A DNA stretch of 36,109 nt. It comes from Deltaproteobacteria bacterium (lineage in GTDB: Bacteria > Desulfobacterota > RBG-13-43-22). The number at the start of each line of letters is the position of its first letter. Position 1 is the first letter of the stretch. Below are positions 1 through 8,172 of this stretch, piece by piece. The stretch covers positions 1 through 36,109 of the forward strand of contig JACQYK010000026.1 of assembly GCA_016208255.1 (NCBI GenBank). The letters run 5' to 3'. A program made the translations under genes and the position numbers. The notes under the pieces are model-generated. The model searched no databases, had not been told where the DNA came from, and worked only from the letters and a program-made list of their open reading frames with translations.

Positions 1-791
1 CCAACTGGACCAATATCCCCACCATGGTCATTGACCTCTTTGCCAGCCCCAATTTCAAGAGGGACAGCCTGAAAAGCCTGCAATACATCGGGGGGGGCGG
101 GGCGGCCATGCCCGAAGCCGTCGCCGCCAGGCTCTTTGAGCTGACCGGCTTGTCCTATGTCGAGGGTTATGGTCTCACGGAAACCGCGGCTCCGACCCAC
201 AGCAACCATGCCTCCCGTCCCAAACGACAGTGTCTGGGTATCCCCTTTTTAAATACCGAGTCCCTGGTAGTGAATCCCAAGACCCTGGAACCCCTGGGTC
301 CCAACCAAACCGGGGAGATCGTCTCCCGCGGTCCCCAGGTATTTAAAGGGTACTGGAATAATCCCCAGGCCACCCGGGAGTGTTTTGTCGTGATTGGAGG
401 TAAAACCTTTTTTCTCACCGGGGATCTGGGCTATTACGACGATGAAGGTTACTTTTTCATCGTTGACCGTTTGAAGCGGATGATCAATGCCTCCGGTTTC
501 AAGGTCTGGCCGGCAGAGGTGGAGTCCATGATGTTCGGCCATCCGGATATCCAGGAGGCCTGCATCATCAGCGCCAGAGACGCTCATCGGGGCGAAACGG
601 TCAAGGCGGTGGTGGTGCTCAAAGATTACGCCAAGGGAAAAATCACTGCGCCGGATATTATCAACTGGTGCCGGGAACGGATGGGAGCCTACAAATATCC
701 CCGGATTATCGAGTTCGTTGATGAACTGCCCAAATCCGGGTCCGGTAAGGTCCAGTGGCGGATATTGCAGGAGAAGGAAAACACTGGGTAA
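1..791 (+). CDS. Acyl-CoA synthetase (AMP-binding), C-terminal part, cut by window edge
   Basis: C-terminal two thirds or less of an adenylate-forming ligase; the frame is open from base 3, so the true start is outside the window and the ATG at 24 is internal. Visible ANL-superfamily motifs, in order: YGLTETAAP (the Y-G-x-T-E adenine-binding motif), GEIVSRGPQVFKGYW, the TGD motif in FFLTGDLGYYDDEGYF, the hinge DRLKRMINASGFKVWPAEVE, and the C-terminal PKSGSGKVQWR with the catalytic lysine of the adenylation step. These order and spacings fit long/medium-chain fatty acyl-CoA ligases of beta-oxidation or lipid activation; substrate cannot be read from this part. The stop is followed by an R1 repeat and the convergent ald gene. 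Sure of the family, unsure of the substrate. Confidence 0.9.
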   Translation, partial: NWTNIPTMVIDLFASPNFKRDSLKSLQYIGGGGAAMPEAVAARLFELTGLSYVEGYGLTETAAPTHSNHASRPKRQCLGIPFLNTESLVVNPKTLEPLGPNQTGEIVSRGPQVFKGYWNNPQATRECFVVIGGKTFFLTGDLGYYDDEGYFFIVDRLKRMINASGFKVWPAEVESMMFGHPDIQEACIISARDAHRGETVKAVVVLKDYAKGKITAPDIINWCRERMGAYKYPRIIEFVDELPKSGSGKVQWRILQEKENTG

Positions 792-808
792 TAATCGAAC
801 TCCTATTC

Positions 809-905
809 TGGTCATTCCGTGAAAACGGGAATCCAGTGTTTTTAATGAAATAAGGAAAGTCTGGATTCCCGCCTGCGCGGGAATGACGACTTTTCACGAA
901 ACCAT
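809..905. repeat. R1 palindromic intergenic repeat, copy a
   Basis: Two GC-rich hairpins around an AT-rich centre: the left arm carries GGTCATTCCGTG and CGGGAATCCAG, the right arm CTGGATTCCCGCC, a GCGCGGGAATGACGAC segment and ACTTTTCACGAAACCAT. It lies between two convergent genes (acyl-CoA synthetase and ald), where it could end transcription. It shares the right half with the copy at 27591-27717. Confidence 0.75.
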
Positions 906-910
906 CCGTA

Positions 911-2032
911 TTAATTCTCAACAAAAATTTTATCGATCGGAGTGCAGACAAAGCCCATATCAACGGCCAAATTGGCACAGGTGACTTTTCCCCGGAAGAC
1001 ATTGATTCCTTTGGCCAGGGCCGGGTCGCCGGTAGCCGCCTTAACCAGCCCCTTAGTGGCCAAAGCCTGGGCGTAGGGCAGGGTGACGTTGGTCAAAGCA
1101 AAGGTGGAGGTCCTGGAAACGGCAGCCGGCATGTTGGTTACGCCGTAATGGATGACCCCGTCCACTAAATAGACAGGGTCGGTGTGGGTTGTGGGTCTGG
1201 TGGTCTCGCAGCACCCGCCCTGGTCCACCGAGACGTCCACTACGACCGTCCCCGGTTTCATGGAGCCGATCATTTCCCGGGTAACCAGCTTGGGTGTCCT
1301 GGCCCCGGGAATCAGAACTGCCCCGATGACCAGATGGGCGTCCTTTATTGACCAGGCGATGTTGTCATAATTGGACATCAGGGTATTGATTCCGGTCCCG
1401 AAGATGTCGTCCAGATAGGCCAGGCGCTGAGGATTGTTGTCCAGGATGGTCACATAGGCCCCCAGGCCGATGGCGATCTTGGCCGCACTGGTGCCCACGG
1501 TCCCGGCCCCGATAATGGCCACTTTGCCCCGGGCCACCCCGGGCACTCCGCCCAACAACACCCCCCGGCCACCGGTGCCCTTTTCCAGGTAGTGGGAACC
1601 CACCTGAACAGCCATGCGGCCGGCTACCTCGCTCATGGGTGTCAGCAGAGGCAATGATCCATCCGGGAGTTGAATCGTTTCATAGGCGACTCCAATGACC
1701 CGGCGTTGCAGCAATCCCCGGGTTAATTCAGGGGCCGGCGCCAGGTGCAGATAGGCAAATAAAATCTGACCTTCCCGGAGGAGCGGAATTTCCTGGGGCA
1801 TAGGCTCCTTAACCTTTATGACCAGTTCCGCCCGACTGTATACCTCCTCAGGGCTGGAGACAATGGCCCCCCCAGCCTCGATAAATTCCTCATCCAAAAT
1901 CCCGCTGCCTTCACCGGCTCCGGCCTGGACTAAAACCTGATGTCCGTCTTTGGCCAGAATTCGCACCCCGGCCGGCACCGCACCCACCCGGTATTCATGA
2001 TTTTTTATTTCCTTAGGTATCCCGATGATCAT
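911..2032 (-). CDS. ald: Alanine dehydrogenase
   Basis: NAD-dependent L-alanine dehydrogenase: reversible oxidative deamination of alanine to pyruvate and ammonia, cytosolic. 373 residues, the usual family length, starting with the typical MIIGIPKEIKNHEYRV. Substrate residues are in place: R15, K75 in VKVKEP-like context (VIKVKEP), catalytic H96 in AYLHLA, and D270 in DVSVDQGG; the dinucleotide motif GAGTVG is at 175-180. Numbering of H96 and D270 matches characterised Ald enzymes. No strong Shine-Dalgarno before the ATG (only GGATAA about 8 bases upstream). Stand-alone gene, convergent with the acyl-CoA synthetase; upstream is nearly 500 bases without a gene. Confidence 0.96.
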   Translation of the reverse strand: MIIGIPKEIKNHEYRVGAVPAGVRILAKDGHQVLVQAGAGEGSGILDEEFIEAGGAIVSSPEEVYSRAELVIKVKEPMPQEIPLLREGQILFAYLHLAPAPELTRGLLQRRVIGVAYETIQLPDGSLPLLTPMSEVAGRMAVQVGSHYLEKGTGGRGVLLGGVPGVARGKVAIIGAGTVGTSAAKIAIGLGAYVTILDNNPQRLAYLDDIFGTGINTLMSNYDNIAWSIKDAHLVIGAVLIPGARTPKLVTREMIGSMKPGTVVVDVSVDQGGCCETTRPTTHTDPVYLVDGVIHYGVTNMPAAVSRTSTFALTNVTLPYAQALATKGLVKAATGDPALAKGINVFRGKVTCANLAVDMGFVCTPIDKIFVEN

Positions 2033-2450
2033 AAGTTATTATCCGATTGTTCAATTTAATCAATGAAGATGACTGGCCTGAACTGTAATCCCCGGAAAAA
2101 AATCCTGAAAGGATTAATCTTGGATTACTTCCTTTTAATTAATCACATCCGGCAGTCAAAGTCAATCTCCCGGGTTTGCTAAAAAACCTCCGGGCTTTGA
2201 TACAGGAATCATCCTTGATAACCTCGTAAAAAGTCAAAAAAACGACTTTTACGAGGCGGGAAAGGGATTCCCCTCTCCCGCCACTTGAAGTGAATTCAAG
2301 TGGTTCCACCTTCATCCCAAGCCGGGACTTAATCGTCCTCGGCCTGCTGATGGACTTTTTACAAGTCCATCAGCCTTGTTTTGCACCTGTTACCTCTTGT
2401 TTAAGTTTACTAAAGAAATCAATAAGTATCAAACCAGCCCCTGAAATAGT
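2033..2450. other. Gene-free stretch with a cassette of four consecutive hairpins
   Basis: No coding region recognised. From 2222 to 2373 four strong inverted repeats follow each other: CCTCGTAAAAAGTC (2222-2235) with GACTTTTACGAGG (2244-2256); GGCGGGA with TCTCCCGCC (2255-2282, with an inner GGG/CCC stem); CCACTTGAA with TTCAAGTGG (2281-2303, perfect 9 bp); and CTGATGGACTT with AAGTCCATCAG (2347-2373, perfect 11 bp). The first two share bases and would compete. A smaller stem AATCCT/AGGATT lies at 2101-2115, upstream of ald. Could be a mobile palindromic element or a structured RNA. Confidence 0.65.
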
Positions 2451-2480
2451 TTGACCTGGCAATCCCTCCTCTGCTAAAAT
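2451..2480 (+). promoter_or_regulatory. Sigma70-like promoter for the histidine phosphatase
   Basis: TTGACC (2451-2456), 18-base spacer, TAAAAT (2475-2480); each hexamer has 5 of 6 consensus bases. It sits 46 bases before the ATG of the phosphatase on the same strand. Confidence 0.5.
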
Positions 2481-2525
2481 TCTAAACTTAATTTTATCTT
2501 ATCCTCCTGATCCGGGTTATTATCA

Positions 2526-3179
2526 ATGACAAAAAGCAACCCCCTGGCAAATCTTCGCCTCTATCTGGTTAGGCATGGAGAAACGGAGTGGAACCGGATC
2601 GGCCGTTTTCAGGGAAGAAATGATCAACCGCTCAATGAAAGGGGTCGAAAACAGGCGCAGGCTTTGGCCGAAGCCCTGCAAAATGAAAATTTCGAAGCCA
2701 TCTATTCCAGTCCGCTACCGCGTTCCCTGGAAACCGCACGGTTCATAGGAGCTTTTCACCCCGGGATACCTCTGATCGAGGAGCCGAATTTCATGGAAAT
2801 GGATTTGGGGGAATTTGAGGGGGTCGATGTCCGGCAGTGGATGGAAAAAAATCAAGACTTTGTCAGGGCCTGGGCTCAAAACCCTTCTGCAGTCAGGATG
2901 CCCGGAGGAGAAAGTCTCCAGGAGGTTCAAGACCGCGCCCTGAAGGCCTTAAAAACGATTTCCGCCCGCTATGTCTCCGGAGATACCCTGTTGATCTGCA
3001 GTCATAGTTTTGTTCTCTCGACCCTGCTATGCCATGCCCGGGAGATCCCGCTCAATAGATTTCGTGAAGTAAAGAAAGGGACGGCTTCCTATAGCCTCCT
3101 AACCCTTAACAATGGCCAATTTCAGGCTGAAATGATCAACAAACGGTCTCATCTGGAAAAACTAATTAAAAATATATGA
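2526..3179 (+). CDS. Histidine phosphatase family protein (phosphoglycerate mutase-like)
   Basis: 217 residues, a single branch-1 histidine phosphatase domain. Catalytic signature LVRHGETEWN with phospho-acceptor H17 and R16, R66 in SSPLPRSLETA, acidic E91 region EMDLGEFEG, and the second histidine H160 in LLICSHSFVLS. This fold covers cofactor-dependent phosphoglycerate mutase, alpha-ribazole phosphatase (CobC) and broad sugar-phosphate phosphatases; the length and the MDLGEFEG segment fit the CobC/GpmB-like phosphatases rather than a true 2,3-BPG mutase, but no cobalamin gene is nearby to decide. Only a weak ribosome site precedes the ATG. A GGCGGCC/GGCCGCC hairpin at 3183-3197 follows the stop directly. 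Confidence 0.88.
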   Translation: MTKSNPLANLRLYLVRHGETEWNRIGRFQGRNDQPLNERGRKQAQALAEALQNENFEAIYSSPLPRSLETARFIGAFHPGIPLIEEPNFMEMDLGEFEGVDVRQWMEKNQDFVRAWAQNPSAVRMPGGESLQEVQDRALKALKTISARYVSGDTLLICSHSFVLSTLLCHAREIPLNRFREVKKGTASYSLLTLNNGQFQAEMINKRSHLEKLIKNI

Positions 3180-3251
3180 AGGGGCGGCCGGGCCGCCGGA
3201 TCTCCAGGAAATGAGTCTAGGTATTGCTATCCGAACCTTTCGGTATTATTT

Positions 3252-3389
3252 TAATTCGAAAATAGAGTTCAGAGTCCCTCGAGCTCTGTTTTCATGTCCC
3301 GGCTTCCAAAGGAAGCCGCCTATTAAGGTCGACGAAGTCGACCGGCTCATGGTGCCACGCCCCCAAAGGCGGGGCATGGCGGTTTAATG
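3252..3389. repeat. R3 modular hairpin repeat, copy A
   Basis: Begins CGAAAATAGAG, ends ATGGCGGTTTAAT. Contains in order the hairpins GGCTTCC-aaa-GGAAGCC, GGTCGAC-gaa-GTCGACC and GCCACGCCCC with GGGGCATGGC. The outer words GAAAATAG, CATGTCCCGGC, GGTGCCA and the ending GGTTTA(A/T)T recur at 9752-10080 and/or 14600-14738. It ends about 27 bases before the next start codon. Confidence 0.8.
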
Positions 3390-3415
3390 CCGAACCTATT
3401 CACATACCAGTTCAA

Positions 3416-4396
3416 ATGCCCTATTCTTTTAGCAATGACGATTTAAGCGGGTTGAAAAGGCATCTAAACGATCCCGATCAGAACCTCCATTGGCCTTCCG
3501 TCTTCGTTTTACCGGATTGGATGCAGGCCTGGTGGCAGGTGTTTGGCTGCGAGACTGAAATGATGGTCCGTACTTTACGGGATGGGGAAAAAGTGGTCGG
3601 CATCGCTCCCTTAATGGTCAAAGACGGCCAGGCCTCCCTCATCGGCGATCCGGAGGTCTGTGATTACCTTGATTTCATTATTGTGCCAGGGTTGGAGGAA
3701 AATTTTTTCCATCACCTTCTGGACGATCTGAAAAAAAACGATATCGGACATCTGGATCTGAAACACCTGCGTCCCGAGTCGACCGTACTTACCCATTTGG
3801 CGGGGACAGCCGAAAGCCGCGGGTATACGGTAAAGATTTCCAAGGAAGCCTTATCGCTCGAGATCGATTTGCCCGCAGGTTGGGAAGAGTACCTGGCTTC
3901 GCTCAGCGGGAAGCAGCGCCATGAGGTAAGACGCAAATTACGAAGACTGTCCGAGCGGGGAGAGATTGAATACTGTTTTATCAGTCATCCGGAAGAAATT
4001 CCCGGTGCCATGGATGTTTTTTTCAGGATGTTCGTGGAGAGCCGGCAGGATAAAGCGACTTTCCTGACCGAAAAAATGAAATCGTTTTTTATCTCCCTGG
4101 CCTGCGCCATGGCCGAAACCGGTCTTTTGAAACTGGGTCTCTTAAAGATGGAGGAAAGGCCGTTATCTGAAATTATGTGCTTTGATTATGACGGCTGTAT
4201 CTATCTTTATAACAGCGGTTATGATCCGGACTATACCTCTCTCAGCGCCGGTCTGATCTGTAAAATCCTGGCTATTAAAGCCAGCATCGAACAGGGCAAA
4301 AGGAGATTCGATTTTCTTAAAGGTTCCGAATTATATAAATACCAACTCGGCGGCCAAGAGGTGCCTTTATATCACTGTCAAATTACTTTAGAGTAG
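3416..4396 (+). CDS. GNAT acyltransferase with BioF2-like (Acetyltransf_6) domain
   Basis: 326 residues, resembling the CelD/BioF2-like branch of the GNAT fold, which is related to FemAB peptidyl-amino-acid transferases. Family hallmarks: an N-terminal lobe with PSVFVLPDWMQAWWQVFG, the basic segment KQRHEVRRKLRRL (about 170) that typically follows a ...SYLASLSG-like linker, a core containing YLYNSGYDPDYTSLSAG, and the C-terminal FDFLKGSELYKYQLGG. Such proteins acylate or aminoacylate amino sugars, polysaccharide or lipid precursors; the substrate here is unknown. The ATG at 3416 has no clear ribosome site and begins just after an R3 repeat, so the start is tentative. It leads the trio with a glycosyltransferase (143 bases downstream) and a deacetylase, which suggests work on the same sugar product. 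Confidence 0.82.
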   Translation: MPYSFSNDDLSGLKRHLNDPDQNLHWPSVFVLPDWMQAWWQVFGCETEMMVRTLRDGEKVVGIAPLMVKDGQASLIGDPEVCDYLDFIIVPGLEENFFHHLLDDLKKNDIGHLDLKHLRPESTVLTHLAGTAESRGYTVKISKEALSLEIDLPAGWEEYLASLSGKQRHEVRRKLRRLSERGEIEYCFISHPEEIPGAMDVFFRMFVESRQDKATFLTEKMKSFFISLACAMAETGLLKLGLLKMEERPLSEIMCFDYDGCIYLYNSGYDPDYTSLSAGLICKILAIKASIEQGKRRFDFLKGSELYKYQLGGQEVPLYHCQITLE

Positions 4397-4539
4397 TTCA
4401 AAATACGGTCCTGCGTTCGTCGTCGAGCGTTCGGCGAAAAGCCGTTTTTAAAGTTGATGGTGTCTGCAGGGGAGGCCGGAGGGATTGGATAATCTGTAGG
4501 TTGCCTGAGGTCTGAGGAACTCTCAAGAAAAAGGGATTA

Positions 4540-5751
4540 ATGGCTCCAAGAAAAATAAAAATAGCCATGCTCAGCGCCCATAGCTGCCCGGTCGGTGACC
4601 TGGGGGCCAAGGATACGGGCGGTATGAGCGTCTTTATCCGCGAGCTGGCCGGAGAGTTGGGTAAACAGGGAAATTCCGTCGATATCTATACCCGTATCCA
4701 TGATCCCAAGGACCCTCTCCTGGAAGAGTTGGGGGAGCAGACCCGGCTAATTCACTTGAGAGCGGGTCAAGAGGCCAGAATAGACAAAATGGATGTCTAC
4801 CGCTCCCTGCCCGAATTTATTTTTAATCTGGAAAGATACTGGAAGGACTACAAACTCCGATACGATATCGTTTTCTGTCACTACTGGCTTTCCGGGCTGG
4901 TGGGGGAGCATTTGCAGCAGGAGTGGCGGATCCCTTTTGTCATGATGTACCATACTCTCGGCGCTGTAAAAAATGCCGCCGCTATTGGGGAGGCAGAACC
5001 CGAACAACGCATCACCTCGGAGGGAGAGTCGATCCGGAAATGCCGGCGAATTCTGGTTCCGACGGAAAGAGAAAAACAAAATATTATCAGATATTATAAG
5101 GCCCTGCCCCATAAAATCGGCATTACCCCTTGCGGGGTAAATCTTGAACAATTTCGGCCTGTCGATAGAGCGTCCGCCAGGGGAAAATTGGGGATAACCT
5201 CTGAAAAAATACTTTTATTCGTCGGCCGGATAGATCCATTAAAAGGCATCGATCAGCTTTTAAGAACGATGACTTACCTGCAGTCTTTTAAGGGCCTCAG
5301 GCTGATAATCATCGGCGGGGACGAAAACAGCCGAAGGGAAGTGGAAAAACTTAAAAAATTATCCTGGGAATTGAAAATAGAGGACTCTATTATCTTCCAG
5401 GGGATGGTCATGCATGATCAACTGACGGATTATTACAATGCCGCTGATGTCTGCGTGGTACCTTCTTATTATGAAAGCTTCGGTCTGGTGGCGCTGGAGG
5501 CCCTGGCTTGCGGCACGCCGGTCGTAGCGACGGATGTGGGTGATTTAAGAAATATCATCCATCAGGAAAAGACGGGATATGTGGCGGCCGATAATACACC
5601 GCAGGCACTTGCCGCCGGTATCGAACGTTTTTTAAGACCCAACCTTGATGCGCGATCCATTCAGGCCAACAGGGCCTCGGTCAGCCGTTTTAGCTGGGCC
5701 CATGTTTCCGAATCGGTCAGCCAAGAGCTTCACAAGGCCTTAGACGGGTAG
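4540..5751 (+). CDS. Family 4 glycosyltransferase, MshA-like
   Basis: 403-residue GT-B enzyme. The N-terminal lobe reads AMLSAHSCPVGDLGAKDTGG then MSVFIRELAGELGKQG and VDIYTR, which is the pattern seen in D-inositol-3-phosphate glycosyltransferase MshA and sucrose-phosphate-synthase-like GT4 enzymes; YHTLGAVKNAAAI and ITPCGVNLEQFRP also match that group. The C-terminal lobe has FVGRIDPLKGIDQLL and the nucleotide-sugar EX7E motif E312/E320 in YESFGLVALEALACGTPV. Expected to transfer a sugar (often GlcNAc) from a nucleotide donor to a small acceptor in the cytosol. A weak stem CGGC/GCCG with TTTTT at 4432-4449 lies between it and the GNAT gene. The PIG-L deacetylase begins only 20 bases after its stop, so the pair is surely one operon. 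Acceptor identity (inositol phosphate, malate, other) is not readable. Confidence 0.87.
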   Translation: MAPRKIKIAMLSAHSCPVGDLGAKDTGGMSVFIRELAGELGKQGNSVDIYTRIHDPKDPLLEELGEQTRLIHLRAGQEARIDKMDVYRSLPEFIFNLERYWKDYKLRYDIVFCHYWLSGLVGEHLQQEWRIPFVMMYHTLGAVKNAAAIGEAEPEQRITSEGESIRKCRRILVPTEREKQNIIRYYKALPHKIGITPCGVNLEQFRPVDRASARGKLGITSEKILLFVGRIDPLKGIDQLLRTMTYLQSFKGLRLIIIGGDENSRREVEKLKKLSWELKIEDSIIFQGMVMHDQLTDYYNAADVCVVPSYYESFGLVALEALACGTPVVATDVGDLRNIIHQEKTGYVAADNTPQALAAGIERFLRPNLDARSIQANRASVSRFSWAHVSESVSQELHKALDG

Positions 5752-5771
5752 GGGATAGGAGTTTTCGCAAC

Positions 5772-6467
5772 ATGACAGAAAATCAAACCTATTTGCTGGT
5801 TATCTCGCCTCACCCCGATGATTGCGAATTCGGAGTTTCCGGGACGGTAGCCCGACTGGTGAAGGAAGGAAAACAGGTCGTCTATGTGATCTGCACCAAC
5901 GGGGACAAGGGAACCGGCGATAGGACCCTGACTCCCGAACAGTTGGCTGTCATCCGGGAAAAAGAACAATTGGCCGCAGCCGATTTACTGGGGGTCAAAG
6001 AGACTTTTTTCCTTCGCTATCCGGATCAGGGCCTGGAAGACGGCCATCAGTTCAGGAGAGATCTGGTGCGGGTCATCCGGCGCTATAGCCCTTTTGCCGT
6101 GGCGACGGCCGACCCCTATCGGAAATACATCTGGCACCGGGATCACCGCATCACCGGATTGGTGACGCTGGATGCTGTTTTCCCTTGTGCCAGAGATCAT
6201 CTAGCCTACCCGGAACTGCTCGAGGAGGGGTTGGAGCCTCATAAGGTTAAAGAAATATGGTTTTGGGGTACGGAAGATCCCAACTATCGTTTGGATATAA
6301 CCGACACTCTCGAGACTAAGTTTGCCGCCCTGGCCTGTCATAAAAGCCAGGTTGGGAGCCTATCTCCCGAGCTGAAGGACCGGATGCTGAACTTTGCCCG
6401 GCGGAACGCCCAAGGAGAGGAATTTGAGCTGGCCGAGGCCTTTCATCGGATTGAACTGCGAAACTAA
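5772..6467 (+). CDS. PIG-L/LmbE family deacetylase (BshB/MshB-like)
   Basis: 231 residues, the length of the short BshB/LmbE type rather than the about 300-residue MshB. Zinc-site motif SPHPDDCEFG gives H14 and D17 with the catalytic D16; the third zinc ligand is in WHRDH (H122, D124, H125). These enzymes remove N-acetyl from GlcNAc-linked small molecules, leaving a free amine for later acylation or cysteine ligation. TAGGAG lies 10 bases before the ATG. Tight spacing to the MshA-like gene reproduces the functional pairing GT then deacetylase of mycothiol and bacillithiol synthesis. Its stop overlaps by four bases the stop of the convergent metallo-hydrolase. Family is certain; substrate is inferred only from context. 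Confidence 0.88.
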   Translation: MTENQTYLLVISPHPDDCEFGVSGTVARLVKEGKQVVYVICTNGDKGTGDRTLTPEQLAVIREKEQLAAADLLGVKETFFLRYPDQGLEDGHQFRRDLVRVIRRYSPFAVATADPYRKYIWHRDHRITGLVTLDAVFPCARDHLAYPELLEEGLEPHKVKEIWFWGTEDPNYRLDITDTLETKFAALACHKSQVGSLSPELKDRMLNFARRNAQGEEFELAEAFHRIELRN

Positions 6468-7105
6468 GAAGAAAGCCAGAGAACATCCCCGCAGAGATCC
6501 GCCTTGTGCGACCGGGAAGCAAAAACCGCATATTCTTCTTTGGCTTTCTCGACGGTGGTTTCAGGGCCATGACCTGGATAGAGAACCGTATCATCGGGCA
6601 ATTTGAAAATTTTTTCGGTAATCGAAGCCAGGATCTGTCGGAAATTACCCGGGGAATTAGTTTTGCCCGGCCCACCGGGAAATATCGTATCGCCGGCGAT
6701 GAGGATTTTTCCAATTTTAAAGCACAGGCTTCCCGGGGTGTGTCCAGGGGTGTGCAGCACCTCCACTGTCAATTTTCCCAGGGAAAGACTTTCGCCGTCC
6801 TTCAGGAGAATTTCAGGGGGTTTCTCCAGCCGACTTGAATTTTCAAGATGAGTCGCCAGGGGAATCTTCAATTGTGAGCGCAATAAATCGAGAACTCCCG
6901 TGTGATCCAGGTGATCGTGGCTGAGTAAAATATACCGGGGTTGTGTTCCCTTCAGGCCCCCGATGATTTCTGAAGCGTCTCCCGGGGCGTCCACCACCAA
7001 ACTATCCCCGGTTTTTCGGCAGACGATGATGTAAGCATTGGTGCCGTAAGGCCCCAACTCCATCCTTTCGATACCGATATCCTGGTCATCAACAATGTTA
7101 AACAT
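6464..7105 (-). CDS. MBL-fold metallo-hydrolase (glyoxalase II-like)
   Basis: 213 residues from the chosen ATG at 7105, preceded by GGAGGAGAA at good spacing; a longer frame to 7168 would overlap the upstream gene and lacks support. All binuclear metal ligands of the glyoxalase II/beta-lactamase fold are present: H63-x-H65-x-D67-H68 (LSHDHLDHTG), H122 (HTPGHTPGS), D139 (AGDTIFPGG) and H179 (YPGHG). It opens with a Y-G-T-N-A-Y-I segment common to hydroxyacylglutathione-hydrolase-like proteins. Likely hydrolyses a thioester or related ester. It is the last gene of a minus-strand run, 26 bases after the Gfo/Idh gene, so it may serve that pathway or, by function, a cellular thiol. Confidence 0.88.
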   Translation of the reverse strand: MFNIVDDQDIGIERMELGPYGTNAYIIVCRKTGDSLVVDAPGDASEIIGGLKGTQPRYILLSHDHLDHTGVLDLLRSQLKIPLATHLENSSRLEKPPEILLKDGESLSLGKLTVEVLHTPGHTPGSLCFKIGKILIAGDTIFPGGPGKTNSPGNFRQILASITEKIFKLPDDTVLYPGHGPETTVEKAKEEYAVFASRSHKADLCGDVLWLSS

Positions 7106-7131
7106 AGTTCTTCTCCTCCATTGAGTAAGTT

Positions 7132-8172
7132 TCAGGGCCTTGCCCCTATTGGCCCGGATGGATCCCAAAGAATAGTCTGACCGGTTTGGGCCGCCTCGGC
7201 CAGGCCATCCAATACCTGCATGTTTCGGACACTTTCTTCGGGTGAAAAGGCCAGGGGGATCCGGCCCCTGACCGCATCTGAAAAATGTTCCGCCATGAGC
7301 TGATATTCGTCCGCACCCGCGGTCACTTGTTTTTCACCCGTCTCCGCCGCCTGGCCGCGAAGAATGAATTCGGCTTCCGCTTCCCAGGGAATAAAGGCAT
7401 TATGAGGAAGCTCAATGGCGCTCCTGGTCCCGAGAATGGTATAGGTTTGCTGCAAGGCGGAAATAAAACTGGCTTCCAGCGTAGCCAACCCCTTGCCGGG
7501 AAAGCGCAGGGATCCGACAAAATGCACATCAACCCCGGAAGGGTGATAGATGGCCTGCCCTTGAAGGCCGATCGGTTCTTTTCCCATTAACCAGCGGGTG
7601 ACACTGACCCCATAGCAGCCCACATCAAGCAGAGCCCCGCCTCCCATTTGCGGCTTCAAGCGTGAACATTCCCCGCTGGCCAGTAAGGTCTCCTCCATAG
7701 GGTAACAGAAGGCCGTCCGCATCAGGACCGGGAGGCCGATAAAGCCGTCGGCAACCAGCCGTTTGATCCTCTGGCTTCGGGGGTGGAAGCGATACATAAA
7801 GGCTTCCATCAGCAATAATCCCCTCCGCTTTGCCGAATCAGCCATTTCTCGCGCCTGCCGGGCATTGCAGGCCAGGGGCTTTTCGCAGAGGACATGCTTG
7901 CCTGCTTCCAGGGCCCTTAAAGTCCAGTAATGATGCAGATGATTGGGAAGTGGGTTGTAGATGACCTGGATCTCCGGGTCAGCCAGCAGATCATCATAGG
8001 TCCCGTAAATGCGGGGGATATTATGTTCGGCGGCCACCTGAACCCCCGTTTCCGGGGAACGGGTGGCCAGGGCATAAACCGAGCCATTGGAGGATTTTTG
8101 AATGGCCGGAATGACGCAAACCCTGGCAATATGGGCATTGCCCAGGACGCCCCATTTTATTTTTTTATCCAT
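7132..8172 (-). CDS. Gfo/Idh/MocA family oxidoreductase
   Basis: 346 residues, usual family size. N-terminal Rossmann fold begins KIKWGVLGNAHIARV, followed by YNPLPNHLHHYW and the family motif VLCEKPLACN with the active lysine at 98. The C-terminal alpha/beta domain carries GGGALLDVGCYGVSVTRWL, where the D-x-x-x-Y pattern replaces the more usual D-x-x-x-H, as in glucose-fructose-oxidoreductase-type members. NAD(P)-dependent oxidation or reduction of a sugar, inositol or derivative in the cytosol; exact substrate unknown. Its ATG overlaps the stop of the preceding gene (ATGGATAA shared), indicating translational coupling, so both acted on the same compound before the neighbour was damaged. Confidence 0.9.
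   Translation of the reverse strand: MDKKIKWGVLGNAHIARVCVIPAIQKSSNGSVYALATRSPETGVQVAAEHNIPRIYGTYDDLLADPEIQVIYNPLPNHLHHYWTLRALEAGKHVLCEKPLACNARQAREMADSAKRRGLLLMEAFMYRFHPRSQRIKRLVADGFIGLPVLMRTAFCYPMEETLLASGECSRLKPQMGGGALLDVGCYGVSVTRWLMGKEPIGLQGQAIYHPSGVDVHFVGSLRFPGKGLATLEASFISALQQTYTILGTRSAIELPHNAFIPWEAEAEFILRGQAAETGEKQVTAGADEYQLMAEHFSDAVRGRIPLAFSPEESVRNMQVLDGLAEAAQTGQTILWDPSGPIGARP

Noticed and set aside
2526-3179. Calling the phosphatase gpmA (phosphoglycerate mutase)
   Set aside because: It lacks the length and insertions of the cofactor-dependent mutase; only the generic histidine phosphatase signature is present.
5772-6467. Naming the deacetylase bshB1 or mshB
   Set aside because: Zinc residues are common to the whole PIG-L family and no cysteine ligase is present to confirm the pathway.
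7106-7168. Longer start for the metallo-hydrolase
   Set aside because: It would overlap the Gfo/Idh gene, is not protein-like (GSIRANRGKALKLTQWRR), and the ATG at 7105 has a strong ribosome site.
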